A stretch of DNA of 64,000 nucleotides, from positions 8,751-72,750 of the forward strand of contig MNCI01017726.1 of the NCBI GenBank assembly GCA_015680685.1, given 5' to 3'. The DNA comes from Gnetum montanum (lineage: Eukaryota; Streptophyta; Gnetopsida; Gnetales; Gnetaceae). Position 1 is the stretch's first letter, and every line of letters starts with the position of its first letter. Below the pieces are notes generated by a model, which was given only the letters and a program-made list of their open reading frames with translations, was not told the origin of the DNA and did no database searches. The position numbers and the translations under genes were made by a program. Shown here one piece after another: positions 12,960-23,954 of the stretch.

Positions 12960-13660
12960 CAACAGTTTTCCAATCTTAGAGAAATTCTTTATGAATTGCC
13001 AGTAGTAGCCAGTGTGTCCAAGGAATGACTAAACATCCTTGATTATTTTTGTTTGGCAAGTTATTCCTTGGATGCCCTTATTTAGTGTTCCAATACAATG
13101 CTCTCTTGGGCCATTAGATGACTCTTTTGCTAATTGAGCCAAAGGTTTGTTTCAACAGATCTCTTTAGTACTTGTTCAAGGTGATCTATGACTTCCTCAA
13201 ATGTAGCTCCATAGGTGGAGAAGTCATCCATGAAGACTTCCAAACTGCTACTGATCTGCTATTGAAAAATGCTAAGGACCAGGCATTGGAATATAGTAGG
13301 GGCATTTCACAAACCAAAAGGCATCTTGTTGTATGCAAAAGCCCCCTAAGGACTTATGAATGTTGTTTTTGCTTAGTTTTTTGGCATGATATGGATTTGG
13401 TTATAGCCACTATAACCCAAAAAATTGTAAAAGCAATGACCATATATTATGTCTAACACCTGATCAATGAATGGCAATAGAAAATGGTCCTTGAATGTTG
13501 CCATATTCAATAGCTAAAAATTGATGTAGAGCCACCACTTACCACCTTTCTTTGACACATTCATGAGTGGACTAATCCACTCTCTATCCACAATGGGATA
13601 GATAAACCCCACCTTGAGGATTTGTTCGATTTCCTCCTTGACAATCTGCTTTAGTTTGGG
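12960..13660 (-). pseudogene. Element A reverse transcriptase
   Basis: The N-terminal signature LKQIVKEEIEQILKVGFIYP followed by WISPL and a KKGGKW-like segment starts near 13,650. The fingers/palm segment YNKMPFGL-stop-NAPTIFQ lies near 13,310. The catalytic motif reads VFMDDFSTYG near 13,220, with both aspartates of the F/YxDD box kept. A TGA interrupts FGLxNAP where Cys is usual. The domain is recognisable over its whole length but not open. Confidence 0.85.
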
Positions 13661-14149
13661 ATTCAATCACCTTTGTGGCTACCTCTTTGGTTTCATGGCC
13701 AGATTAGTGTAGATATGATGCTGGCATATTTGAGGATCAATCCTTGTGAGTTTAGGATATGACCAAGCAAAGGCTGCTGATCATTTTTCAACCACATTCA
13801 ACAACATTTGTTTCTATTTTGGAGCAAGATTGGCCTTGATTATGAGTAGCTTTCCATTTTTAAGAACACATATTTCATGCTAGCTGGTAGAGTTTTTAAT
13901 TCAAGGGGCTACTACTTGAAATTTTTAGGAATTTCCAACTCTCCCCAATAGGTATCATGATTTGCATTATCGGAGAGTTGGTGATGAACTTGCTTCAGTT
14001 CGTCCATGCCTATGATATATACACATGTTAGGCTCTCAACAGGTTCTATGCAAAGTGTGCTACTTTCAGAATTAATGGTTAGCCACTAGGTGCCCTCTTG
14101 TTTTATGGCTACTGCATATAAACAACTTTGAATATCAGCTTCTAGTGCA

Positions 14150-14660
14150 CATTGCTTGCATGTAGAGATGGATGCTCATTTCACTGACCAAAGTTTCTAC
14201 ATACAATTGCATCCTGTATTGCTGGATGCAATGCATGGAACTCACTTCTTCTCGATCTTCTCAAATGTGTTTTCTTTAGATATTTCTAGGGAAAGATCTT
14301 TGATGCCCATTCTTGCATCAATGGGGCTTAGCCATGCCATTCCCATGATGATTGGGAAGTTCCCTTTGCAATTATCCACCTTGATCACTAGGAAATCAGT
14401 AGGATAAGACCACCCATAGACAGTGGTTAATAAATCTTCTACCAGTCACAATGGAATAGGGATGGACTTGTCTACCAATTCTAATATGATATTGCTCTTC
14501 TTAAGAGGAAGTAGGTTCTATGCAGTATATATCTCATGGGAAATTAGCTTGATACTAGAACCTGAATGAAGAAGAGCTTTACATGGTTCATTTCTAATAA
14601 TCTGCAAGTAAATAAGAGGACTCCCAAGGTTTGCTAATTTCCTGGGAAGGTTGCCAACAT
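14150..14660 (-). pseudogene. Element A retropepsin-like protease
   Basis: The segment ALLHSGSSIKLIS near 14,575 aligns with ALLDLGFKVNLIS of element B; the catalytic Asp of the D-T/S/L-G motif is His here. It continues KKSNI, ELVDKSI, then DFLVI and NFPIIMGMAWL, the second half of the protease fold, and ends with SLEISKE. TAG replaces an expected glutamine after HEIYTA. The lost catalytic residue and the nonsense codons make it inactive. Confidence 0.8.
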
Positions 14661-14879
14661 AGATCTAATCAGATATGGCATGAGTAAGCATAACAGTATG
14701 GATCCTAGGTGGTATTTAGTTTGAAGGGAACTCAAAGGAATTTGATATAGAGCGAGATGGAGAAATAGCTTGCCAACCATAGGTGTATGTGAGGGCTTAG
14801 GAGGACTATTGGGTTGGAAGAAATGTCTTTTCGTAGATTGAGTGTTTGAACCACTTAGTTGATGTATCAATTATAGATT

Positions 14880-17197
14880 AACAACCCTGGTGGCATTATG
14901 TTGTTGTAGTTGAGCTGGGAGTTTACCCTACATAGATGGAGTAGGTGGTAGTTGTGTTGAGGGAGGAGGAAGATGTGGAGGAACAAGAGAAGGATAAGGG
15001 TAAAAGGTGGTATCCCTCCTTGCATGTGGAGAATGAGTTCGATAATAATCAGGAGGGTAGTAGTAAGATTGGAAAGTAGAAACATGATAGGAAGAGTCAC
15101 ATGGAGACAAGGGTTACTGAACGTAGTACCAATATGGATCAAGTTATTTCTAAGGGTATTGTTATGTTGGCGGTGCTAGCGCCCATGATTGTGGTTGCTG
15201 CCACTATTGACATTGCTCCTATGGTTGCAGTGGAGTTCCACTTGGATAATATTTTTGTTGCTAGTGGAACTATCTAGAATTGCCTTGAGGATAAGGAAAT
15301 CTTATGGGTGTTTGCTATTGTGCTAGTCATGGATTCACAGCGTACATCCTAGACTTTTGTAAGTGTGACATAATAGGGCAACATCCCTTAGGATGTTCAT
15401 AGTGACAGATGTCACACCTACCATCATCATTTGATTTGCTTCCTGCAACTTCTCCTACTACAACAATCTGGCCCTTACCTCTTTGATAGGCATGTTTAGC
15501 TTCCTTGCACCTCTTGCAATCATGGTCACTACCTTGTTCCTTAGACTTCTTAGCAATTTTCATGATAGCTTGAAATTTGCTATCCATGGAGTCCCATAAT
15601 TGATCAACCTTGGCCAAAATTTTAGATTGAAATTTTTGAAGCGGTAAGGTTTTACAATTCACCATCTCATCAAGTGATGATTCTTTGTCACTATCATAGA
15701 ATGGAAGGATCATGAGTGTACTCTTCTGCACTTTCTCATTTTCTTAATTCTCCTTTCTCTTTAGCTACTTGCTTAATCAATCTTTGGATCTTACGGGCGC
15801 TTAATTATGAAAATTGCTTTTGGGAAAAGATGTCAAGGGTTCTCCTTGTTTCTGATTGAAGCCCATCTACAATGTGGCAAAGTTGGTCTAGGTGAGAATA
15901 ACCATGGCTAGTACATTTATGCAATAAGGAATAGTATCAGCCTATGACAATGTTCAAGGATTCATCCATCCCTTGTTTTCATCCTTGGATTTGCCTTCTC
16001 AAGTTGGACACTTGGGAGTACATTTGATATTTTTCATTGAATAATTCAAGCATTGTACTTCATTGTCTGATAGATTTTGGTTTTAAGGATTGGTGCCAAT
16101 TCTCTACTTCTTTAATGAGTGTCATGGGAGACAACTTAAGCTTCTACCATTCATTTTCTATATTTTGCAAGGCACATGTATCTTGGAAAGCTTGGAGATC
16201 ATTTTATGGATTTGAGTTATATTCCCCTTCAAACTGAGGAATATTATTCATGTCTAGTCTTTTGATCTAACTATCCTCTACATGCCTTGTGGAAATTGTC
16301 ACTACCTTTGCAATGTTTAGCATACTCCAAGTAGTAAGAAAAGGCTCATTGAGGCCATGATTTTGGTGCCTACAATGCCCTCTGCTACCCCTTCATTCAT
16401 GATGATGGGTCTCTCTTGAACACCCATACCCCTAGTCTTGACTTGCCTAATGGTCCCTTTAATTATCTTAGTCCTATCGGTCACCTCCATCACAGTTGCG
16501 CCCCTTGTAGTTGTGGTTGGAGCCAAAAGAAGAAGAAGATGATGATGAAGGCAAAGAGAAAGAAGGACTAGCATTATCATAGTGCCTGCTACCCCTCTTC
16601 AGTGATTGCAACCATGATCATGATCTTGTTTCTTATCCGCATCCTTATCCTAACTCTCTTCCTTGGATCCTCCTTTGTCATTGGATCCATTCTTGATAGA
16701 ACTTGAATTTTGGATCGTGGATTTTCGTTTTAGTTTTGACCTCCTTCATCAAAGTCAAAGAGAGGAATTTCACTAAATGGAAAACCCCCAGAGAAGGGTT
16801 CTCCACCATCTTTTTGGTACAGTAGGAATGGGGAATCATTGAACCACTTCCCCTTTGTAGATTCATAGCATTGTTCTAGCTATTGATCTTTGAGATGTTG
16901 TGCCTTAGTGGGATGATAATCCCTGGAATTACTATATTGTATAACATACTCAACATGAAGTCCTTGGAGGCCCAAATGCATAAGAGTTTTTTGGAGCATC
17001 GCATGAATGGATTGATTATGTGGCAAGACAATGTTGCCCTCCATGTCATGCTACCGTAGTTCATCTTGGTGTAGGATAAAGGTGAAATTGGGTACATACT
17101 CATTAGGATGAGCATATGCCACTCTTTATTGTTGGGACACTTACTAATGAACATTGTTAGACTTAAGAAGAGAATCACTCCTGTGAGAAGAAGACAT
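14880..17197 (-). pseudogene. Element A gag
   Basis: The start ATG lies at 17,197 (minus strand) and gives MSSSHRSD, matching MSSSQRTK of element D at 52,659. It is followed by HPNEYVPNFTFILHQDE, shared with element B. The core includes LQAFQDTCA near 16,190, and the zinc knuckle C-x2-C-x3-H-x4-C (CDICHYEHPKGCC) lies near 15,400, followed by a Pro/Tyr/Gln-rich tail. The open segment 15,731-15,327 covers the region up to the knuckle. Several TAG and TAA codons replace glutamine, including three in the first 30 codons. Confidence 0.85.
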
Positions 17198-17339
17198 CTT
17201 ATGTTAGGAAATAAAAATTGAGTGTGCTTCTTTAAAATTTTTGTAGTAATTGTAATTTATAATATGACTTTTAGGGTTCATTCCAATAATTTTGAATAAT
17301 TTTCACTAAATCCTAGATAGCGCACATAACAACTAAAGG

Positions 17340-17357
17340 TCTCTATCAATGGTGCTA
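17340..17357 (-). other. Element A primer-binding site (tRNA-Asp type, degraded)
   Basis: On the minus strand, one base after the 5' LTR, the sequence reads TAGCACCATTGATAGAGA. It aligns with the intact site of element B, TGGCGCCGTTGCCGAGGA, which complements the 3' end of plant tRNA-Asp(GUC). Most differences are C-to-T or G-to-A. Confidence 0.75.
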
Positions 17358-17358
17358 A

Positions 17359-18179
17359 TGATATATGAATCACAAGCATTCATGCGTGATCCGATCGAAC
17401 TTTGCAGACCTTAAGTTCCTAAGTACATTGGTTCAAGAAAGTGAAATCTAATTAGAATGTTCGTTGTCTTCTCAGTTCCACTCATGAGGTACAAGTTTAT
17501 GGTTAAGTGCAATTGAGGTATATGATTTTTATCATTTTATATTTTATAAGTTTAATAGCCTAGAACAAGAATGGTAGGTAGAGGAATTTAATATCTAATT
17601 AATCTAGTGCTTAGCTAGCCTAACACAAGTACCTGTTCCCACTCTTTGGACACATCCTAAATGCATATAGCACTATTGGATTACCAAATGTTAAGCGTTT
17701 TTGGGTTACCATGTGCTACACATATGCTCAAAGTGGTTGTGCTTATGTTCATTAACAACTAAAAATTAAATGCTTAATTAAAGTGCATTAAGGTAAAGTG
17801 CATGAATATTAAATGCATTAAAGAAAACATTAATCTATTCTTAGTGTTGTAAGGATTATCAAAAGGGCTTGTCTTTATTTTCGTCACACTGCTGTGCTTA
17901 GGTACATCAGTGCTTGAACAAAGATCTGTATACACTGAGAGTCCTACTGTGGGCACTCAGAAATATTCTAACTATGGCTAAATTGCAAGAACTTTGCTAT
18001 GCTATGACAAAAAAACTATTGCCCAAACCATGTGCCCAAATACTATATTTATAGAATAACATACATCTCGCAATATCAGATATTCGACATTGCTTCTTGG
18101 AACCTGATATTGCGTATCCGATATCAAGGCTCCAATATTGGGTACTTGATATTGGAGCCAGTTAAAATGTGAGTCATCA
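17359..18179 (-). repeat. Element A 5' LTR
   Basis: This is the partner of 8,307-9,090, with a TATA box on the minus strand near 18,040-18,052 and GATATTGGGTAC-like repeats between it and the outer end. The outer terminus TCATCA is at 18,174-18,179, followed directly by the target duplication ATTAG. Confidence 0.9.
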
Positions 18180-18184
18180 ATTAG

Positions 18185-19234
18185 TCTACACCAAATAGGT
18201 TTTGAACAAAACATGGCCTCTTTAAAGCTTGATTATGCTAATAAGTATGATAAAATTTAATAAAAACATATCCTAACTTGTTTTCAAAAACATGGATTCT
18301 CTTAGAATGGTTGAAATACTATTTACCAATGGTAATGCACTAATGGCTTCCTCTATATGTATTCCAACTAGTTTTTAACTTCAACACTTGGTTAGACAAG
18401 GTTAACCTCTTACTCTTTATCTTTTCATTCTTGTTATTAATTTTTATCTCATGGCATTCGTTCTTATCCAAGTAATTTATTACAAGAAATTATTATTAAT
18501 TAGGAGGATCCACCTTTACTAAATATATGCATTTTAAAAATAATTTTTTCATAATAAAAAATAATATTGTTAGCATGTAACAATTTCATTATCATATTGA
18601 TTAATATTGCAAACTTTATGATATATAGATTACTTGGTTAAAGTTTTTAAGTTTCTACAATAAAGGATTTCAAGATTAAGTTAAATTTCAATTAAGAAAA
18701 TGATATACGAGTAGAAGAGCATAGAATTTATTATGTTTGATAGATTTTTTATTTGTAAATATATCATCCAAGCTATACATGTATTGTATTCTTATTGTTG
18801 GAATCCATGCAAAGAAGCTTATGATTGAAATAAAAATCTAATATAATTACTATAAGGTGTTTTTCTTTGTGTTAAGTGGATGTCCATGTGCTCAAGTGGT
18901 AGTACCTCATAACAATTTATTTTTAACAAATGCATTTAAGAAAGGAGACCTAAAGGTAGTGATTAATGATAACACATTTATCTTTCTATCACGATTCTTT
19001 TTCTTAGAAGTATTTCTATTTCATTTTTAACTATCATTAAACTTATTTGAAAAACCTAGAGTTTTGTTGATAATTTTTTAGAGATTTATAAAATTAAATT
19101 TTCTATCCACATGCTTAGTTCTTTATTCTTTTGGTGGATTGAATTAAATAATAAATCATGGATTATTAAGTATCAACAACTATGCTTTGTGTTGCATGGA
19201 TTTAACGTTTCAATTTTAGTTCTTAAAATTTGAT
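18185..19234. other. AT-rich intergenic DNA; nothing supported
   Basis: I see no open frame or repeat boundary that I can support. The segment near 18,885-18,905 resembles a tRNA box A by chance, but no box B follows. Confidence 0.4.
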
Positions 19235-19239
19235 AAATG

Positions 19240-19412
19240 GCAAGTATGTCCAATGCTCAACCATATGATCAACATAGTAGACTACATTGTAATTTGTAAA
19301 TAAACTAGTAGTATATTTTAGGATAGTTAGGTAATCGTAGGTTGTTAGTTTTTCCAACTATCTTTGTAGTGGCCCTTTTGCTTTACATGGTTAAATATAG
19401 TTGAGGCATATG
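19240..19412 (-). repeat. LTR fragment of the TGATGA family (F4), interrupted by a SINE
   Basis: AATGCTCAACCATATGATCA matches the inner end of the D-type LTR (52,815 onward). It is followed by degraded versions of ACTAGTTGTAG and by GGCATATGAT, which marks the point where D continues into TTTTTATTATTTT. At that point a SINE begins. AT-rich LTR-like sequence seems to resume after 19,735 (CTAATTAGCTAA), but I cannot set its end. Confidence 0.5.
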
Positions 19413-19414
19413 AT

Positions 19415-19590
19415 CAATGATGTTGTTAGCCTAGTGGTAAGACTTTTGATTTAAAAGCTCTAGTCATGGGTTTGATTTTGGTTGATAATAATGCAAAGTT
19501 ATAAGGTTCTAATTGGACTGTATATCTTAGGGATTAGACTATATATCTTGGGGTGTAATTATATTAAAATTATTTCAGTGTTCCAACACC
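19415..19590 (+). repeat. tRNA-derived SINE copy 2
   Basis: Box A (TAGCCTAGTGGTAAGAC, about 19,428-19,444) and box B (GGGTTTGATTTTGG, about 19,468-19,481) lie about 40 bases apart, as in RNA polymerase III promoters. The body matches the copy at 23,552-23,710: GGTTCTAATTGGAC, AGGGATTAGACTATATATC, AAATTATTTCAGTGTTCCAACA. It sits within an older LTR fragment. Confidence 0.75.
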
Positions 19591-19635
19591 TAGCCAACTC
19601 TCCCACACACCCCCTCCGACAAAATTAGATTGTTA

Positions 19636-19722
19636 TGGGGATGTTGGAATTTGAAATAATTGAAACATAGGTACACCTCAAGACTTATAGAAGTTTATAA
19701 CTAAATGCTGCATAGTAGAAAT
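19636..19722 (-). repeat. SINE 3' fragment in inverted orientation
   Basis: GGGGATGTTGGAATTTGAAA and the next 70 bases match the 3' half of the SINE family on the minus strand (compare 23,555-23,640). The tRNA-like head is missing. Together with the plus-strand copy ending near 19,590 it forms an inverted pair about 45 bases apart. Confidence 0.65.
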
Positions 19723-20011
19723 GAATGATGACATTGTTATGACAATGGTCTAATTCTATATAAAGAAATGAATCTATATTTAACTAACTAATTAGCTAAA
19801 GATAACAAAATAAATCCTAATGTGACTTAGGGGTAATAAATGTTTGTTCCACAACCTTTTATCAATGTTTGGATATTTGCACTAATCCTTTGAATTACTA
19901 AGCTAATACATTGTTGGGCATTCTAAGTGTCTAATCATTGAGATTACTAAGCTAATGTGAGTTTAATGCTCAAGATCATGTCATGCTTATTTTGCTATGA
20001 TTAATGATAAA

Positions 20012-20521
20012 TGATGATTTCAATGGGTTGCATCGATGTAGAAACATTGATGCATGTCTTGCTTCATTAATGTAGCAACATTGATGCAAGCATAATAAAT
20101 GCCTATATAAATGTGTGAACCCACCATATTTATGATGCCATTTGGTCAATTTTTTTTATAATAGTTAGAATTGATCACCAAGTGCTTGCAACATGAATCA
20201 AGTGGATTTTATGAAATTTTATTTGAGTAATCATGTACCTTAACACATTTTCATGGTGGCAATAAAATTGAGATCCATTTCCTTCATTGCAGTACTTGGC
20301 CTAGCTTTATTTTTTTTGTTTATAGTTTATTCTTAATTGTCCTTTTAATTTCAAGCATTTAGTTAATTATTTTACTTTCATCACACTTAATTTCATTATA
20401 TGAGTATGACCAGATTTGAGCATAAATGCATTAACATTTGGTAATCCTAGCAGTGCACCACTTGGTACTTCCAATAGTGGGTACTTGGTGACCTAGCAAT
20501 GTGGATATATGTTCAGGATGT
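20012..20521 (+). repeat. LTR of the TGATGA family (F2), cut by an assembly gap
   Basis: The element begins TGATGATTTCAATGG, has TATA-like CTATATAAATGTG near 20,104, then AAATTGAGATCCATT near 20,267 and CATTGCAGTACTTGG near 20,286, the same series as in F3 and the D-type LTR. Near its end are AGTGGGTACTTGGTGACC and TTCAGGATGT, then 206 N. The remainder cannot be read. Confidence 0.6.
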
Positions 20522-20727
20522 NNNNNNNNNNNNNNNNNNNNNNNNNNNNNNNNNNNNNNNNNNNNNNNNNNNNNNNNNNNNNNNNNNNNNNNNNNNNNNN
20601 NNNNNNNNNNNNNNNNNNNNNNNNNNNNNNNNNNNNNNNNNNNNNNNNNNNNNNNNNNNNNNNNNNNNNNNNNNNNNNNNNNNNNNNNNNNNNNNNNNNN
20701 NNNNNNNNNNNNNNNNNNNNNNNNNNN
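20522..20727. other. Assembly gap (206 N)
   Basis: Unknown bases. The gap falls inside or at the end of an LTR, a typical place for repeat-driven assembly breaks. All apparent open frames crossing it are artefacts. Confidence 1.
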
Positions 20728-21972
20728 GTACAATCCACTTGAATAAAGGTGTAACATAATAAAGTTAAATTCATGCTATGGATATGTGTTAATTGCTATA
20801 GGAAATTGCCTACCTACTAATTGAATGGTGCTATAAATATGACTAGTACTAGATTGGGAATCAATGCATTTGTGTAGGTGCATGAAACATTGCATTAATA
20901 CAACATCTGAATTTTAGCATTTTTTACTTATCATAATACTCCTATGACTAACTTAAAAACTTTTCCTTGAATTATTCAAAATAAATAGAGTTTAATTACA
21001 AAATTTGCATTGAAACTTTGACTTGAGTGACTAGTAACCTTACAAATTTGTGAATGTTTGTTTGACAAAAAAATTTAAGCGATGTACATCATTACAAAAA
21101 TTGGAATGATTAATCATTCAAATAATAAAAATTTATAAAAATTTCTTTAAAAATATTCAAAAATGGTTGATGAATCATGCCCTTAGTGGTGTTAGTTGCT
21201 TCTCCTTAGATATCCATATATTATTAATGGATTGGAGTTTTTTTGTTATAGGATTCCCTATATTACTCCAATCATCCAAGACCTTTTTATTCTTGAATGA
21301 GTTATAAAAGATAAAATACACAAGTCATTGCCCTTTTTTTTAGGTTTAAGCATTGTTGACTCCTCAAAAAAATAATAAGAATGCGTAATGTTAGATGTAG
21401 AGGCCAACCATTATCTTCTTTTTTATTTGGTTGATTCTCTTCATAAAGAAAATGAAATTTTGAAATACTAAGGGGCATTTTCCCTAAATTCTTTCAATGT
21501 CTTCTCTTCTTTTTCTTCTTTCTCTTTCTTTACTTATAATTTTTTATTTTGGTTCTTTTTGTTTTGCAATATGTTATTTAGGTTCAAGTAAATGGAATGA
21601 AGCTTACATCATGAAAGTCATTGGCAAAAAATTTATAGGAAGGGGATTTTTGGAAAGGAGTTTATCCAAATTCCATATAAGTGGATCTCCTTTAGTTTCA
21701 TAGTTAGCTGACATTGAAGCTTATATAAATTAGTTAATTTTTTCTTAACAATATTTTTGTTCAAGTAATTGGTATAAATGGGACCAATCCTTCAATTGTG
21801 TAGTTATACATAGAGAAGATAAAATATTTTTGCTTCTCTTATATGTTCTATTTTGTATAGGTTTATTTGAAGATGGCCTAACGTATGTTTTATAGAGGTC
21901 GCATCTTTTTATAATATAAGAAAGTTCAATCTTCTATTTTCTTTTCTTTTCTAAAGAAACAGTGATGCTTCT
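20728..21972. other. AT-rich DNA upstream of the plastid-derived insert; no gene supported
   Basis: A 68-codon open frame at 21,497-21,703 starts with a run of Leu and Phe that reflects a pyrimidine-rich tract, and I do not recognise it. The last few hundred bases before 21,973 could be plastid sequence upstream of psbB, given what follows, but I cannot confirm that. Confidence 0.35.
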
Positions 21973-22182
21973 ATGTGTTTTCCTTGGTATCATATACATA
22001 TTGTTATCTTGAATGATCCTAGTCATTTAATTGTTATGCACATAATGCATATAACTTTAGTCATTGGTTGGGCTAGTTCAATGGTTTTGCATGAATTAGC
22101 TGTATTTGATCCAGTTCTTGATCCTATGTGAAGATAGGGTATGCTTATTTTAGTTTTTATGACTCTTTTAGGAATAAACAAA
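21973..22182 (+). pseudogene. psbB: Nuclear copy of plastid psbB (photosystem II CP47), 5' part
   Basis: Read from the ATG at 21,973, the frame gives [46 protein letters not shown] and MTLLGI. These align without ambiguity to the N-terminal 75 residues of CP47, the chlorophyll-binding core antenna protein of photosystem II encoded by plastid psbB. Departures are mostly C-to-T or G-to-A: Arg to His, Thr to Ile, Trp to TGA in DPM-stop-R, and Gln to TAG in the next codons. Three codons are missing in the DPSDPVLDP stretch. The copy breaks off at about 22,176-22,182, where a LINE 3' end begins. It is a nuclear plastid insertion (NUPT), not a functional gene. Confidence 0.9.
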
Positions 22183-22280
22183 GATCTGGCTCTTCATAGA
22201 GGCAAATGGAAAAAAAAAAAAACCAAACCTCATGTATTCGACCCCATCATTGGGAAAAGGCTAGGAGGATGATGATGATG
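22171..22280 (+). mobile_element. RTE-like LINE 3' terminus
   Basis: The frame reads NKDLALHRGKWKKK followed by PHVFDP and GKRLGG, the extreme C-terminus of plant RTE-type non-LTR reverse transcriptases. It ends in a GATGATGATGATG repeat. The copy at 62,890-62,998 has the matching segment NKDIALHR and a GATGATGAT tail. Only the last 100 bases are present, the typical 5' truncation of a LINE insertion. Confidence 0.75.
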
Positions 22281-23536
22281 TTCTAGGGTTTCTTGTGGTC
22301 CAAGTAAGCTTTGTGATCTTTTTTGTAACTAGGACATTCCATGAAGATGATAGAGTCAAGAAGAGTTTATTTGCATTAATAAATGAAATAAAAAATATGC
22401 ATAATTCAAGCTTCAATTCTTTCACTTGCTATTTGCATGTTTAGTAGTTTTTCATTATGTATGCAAGATTCTTAGCTACATTCCTTTAATAGGTAAATTT
22501 GCTCTAATAGAATTCTAACTCTACCTATGATTCTTTATGTTCTTAAATCATTTATCCTTATTTTTCTAAGCAATGATTTACAGTGGTGTTTATTGTTGAA
22601 TTAAATGGATTTCTTGGCTGGACAAGATTTTTTTCTTTCTTACCAACTTATATATTTTTAAATTTAAATTAAATTGCTTCTATTTGATTTGTTAAAGGTG
22701 GGTTTCTAATGCATCTCTCTACTTTGCACCATCTCCAACATTTAATTCTTCATAACAAGCTCCCAATTATTTTCTTCAAAATTGACATTAATCTTCTTTA
22801 GTGTGTAGGACTTTATCCTAGCTTGAGATTCATCCTACGTGATCCATTCTTTTTGCATGAAAATTTCCTAGAAAATGGCTTGCATATACTCTAATTTTAC
22901 TTTTTTTATTTTTTCAAAATATTTTGAAGCTATGCACCAAGTGGAAGCATTGAATTTTTCTTAAAGTTTGATTAAATATTGCTTTACTTTTAAGTGCTTT
23001 AAATTCACCTAATTTTTATTTATAGGTGATTAGCTTAGATTGGAAGGTAGTGATGTCTTTTGGAATGTCAAAATTCTTGGTCAAACCTTATCCTATGTTG
23101 ACCATTCTATCTAGGAACTATTCATGCTTCTTGATGGTCATCTTGTAGAAGCTACATATTAATTTTACCCATTAGGATGGTCTTGTGGTTTGAACTTGGC
23201 TTAATAGAAAGTATAAACCTTTGATTTATCTAGGACATGCATTATTTTTATCATTTTTTATTATTTTAACATTTTATCGTTGCCACGAGACTTAATAATT
23301 AGTATAACTTGCATATAGTTTGATTATTTTTAATGAGTTTCACTCCTTTGTGATGATGTTTGATATGGGACTTTGCATCTTAACTTTTATTATCTTTAAT
23401 GGAACAATACTTCATTAAGAGTTTAACATAGCATAAGACTTTATTATTGGTTGATTTGATATGAGACCTCACTAATGTGATTTCTATTTAATAAGTCTCA
23501 TCCTTTGTATTTGTCACTAGCATAAAATCTTATATT
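22281..23536. other. AT-rich intergenic DNA; nothing supported
   Basis: I see no conserved coding segment or repeat terminus here. Confidence 0.4.
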
Positions 23537-23551
23537 TTAATTCTTGCATTT

Positions 23552-23710
23552 ATTAGGGGATGTTGAAACCTTGAAATAATTGTAATATAGGTGATCCCTA
23601 ATATATATAGTCTAATTGGAACTATATAACTAAGCATTACCTAGTAGAATTGAACCCATGACTTGGTGCTTGCAAATTAAGAGTCTTGCCACTAGACTAA
23701 CATGTCATTC
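23552..23710 (-). repeat. tRNA-derived SINE copy 3, with intact 15-bp target duplication
   Basis: On the minus strand it starts GAATGACATG, has box A TTAGTCTAGTGGCAAGAC and box B GGGTTCAATTCTA, then the family body, and ends AACATCCCCTAATA. The perfect 15-bp direct repeat TTAATTCTTGCATTT flanks it at 23,537-23,551 and 23,711-23,725. Size (159 bp), head and duplication together define a genuine SINE insertion. It is not a tRNA gene, because the anticodon region does not fold. Confidence 0.9.
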
Positions 23711-23954
23711 TTAATTCTTGCATTTCTTATATTTTCTATTATATTTATAATGGTGTTGCTAATGTTATCTCTAATAAGGATAGGATGGATACATGTGAAT
23801 GCCATTGATGATAATGTTATCTTTAGCACAAACCTACCATGTGTTGCAGCTTGATTAATGTGTCTTGGGTTGGAACTTTCAAGAACCTATCCATAGATAT
23901 TTCTAACTTGATCTATATAAATTAGTTTTGAGTAATCCTCTTACACAAAGAAAG

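Larger units (their letters stand above)
8307..18179 (-). mobile_element. Element A: full-length, decayed Ty3/gypsy-type LTR retrotransposon
   Basis: Two LTRs (8,307-9,090 and 17,359-18,179) start TGA and end TCATCA and are clearly similar along their length. The element is flanked by the 5-bp duplication ATTAG at 8,302-8,306 and 18,180-18,184. Read on the minus strand, the order is 5' LTR, primer-binding site, gag, protease, reverse transcriptase, RNase H, integrase, a long T-rich spacer, polypurine tract and 3' LTR. The domain order (integrase last) defines Ty3/gypsy, and the tRNA-Asp primer site fits the Athila/Tat side of that group. Every coding domain is broken by nonsense codons, so it cannot be autonomous today. 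It provides the reference layout for the partial copies B, C and D. Confidence 0.92.

Noticed and set aside
19421-19490. tRNA genes at 19,425, 23,640 and 5,230
   Set aside because: Box A and box B are present, but the sequences do not form acceptor and anticodon stems, and a shared non-tRNA body follows in each, so they are SINE heads.
20431-20774. Several open frames around 20,500 and 31,300
   Set aside because: They run through N gaps and exist only because gaps contain no stops.
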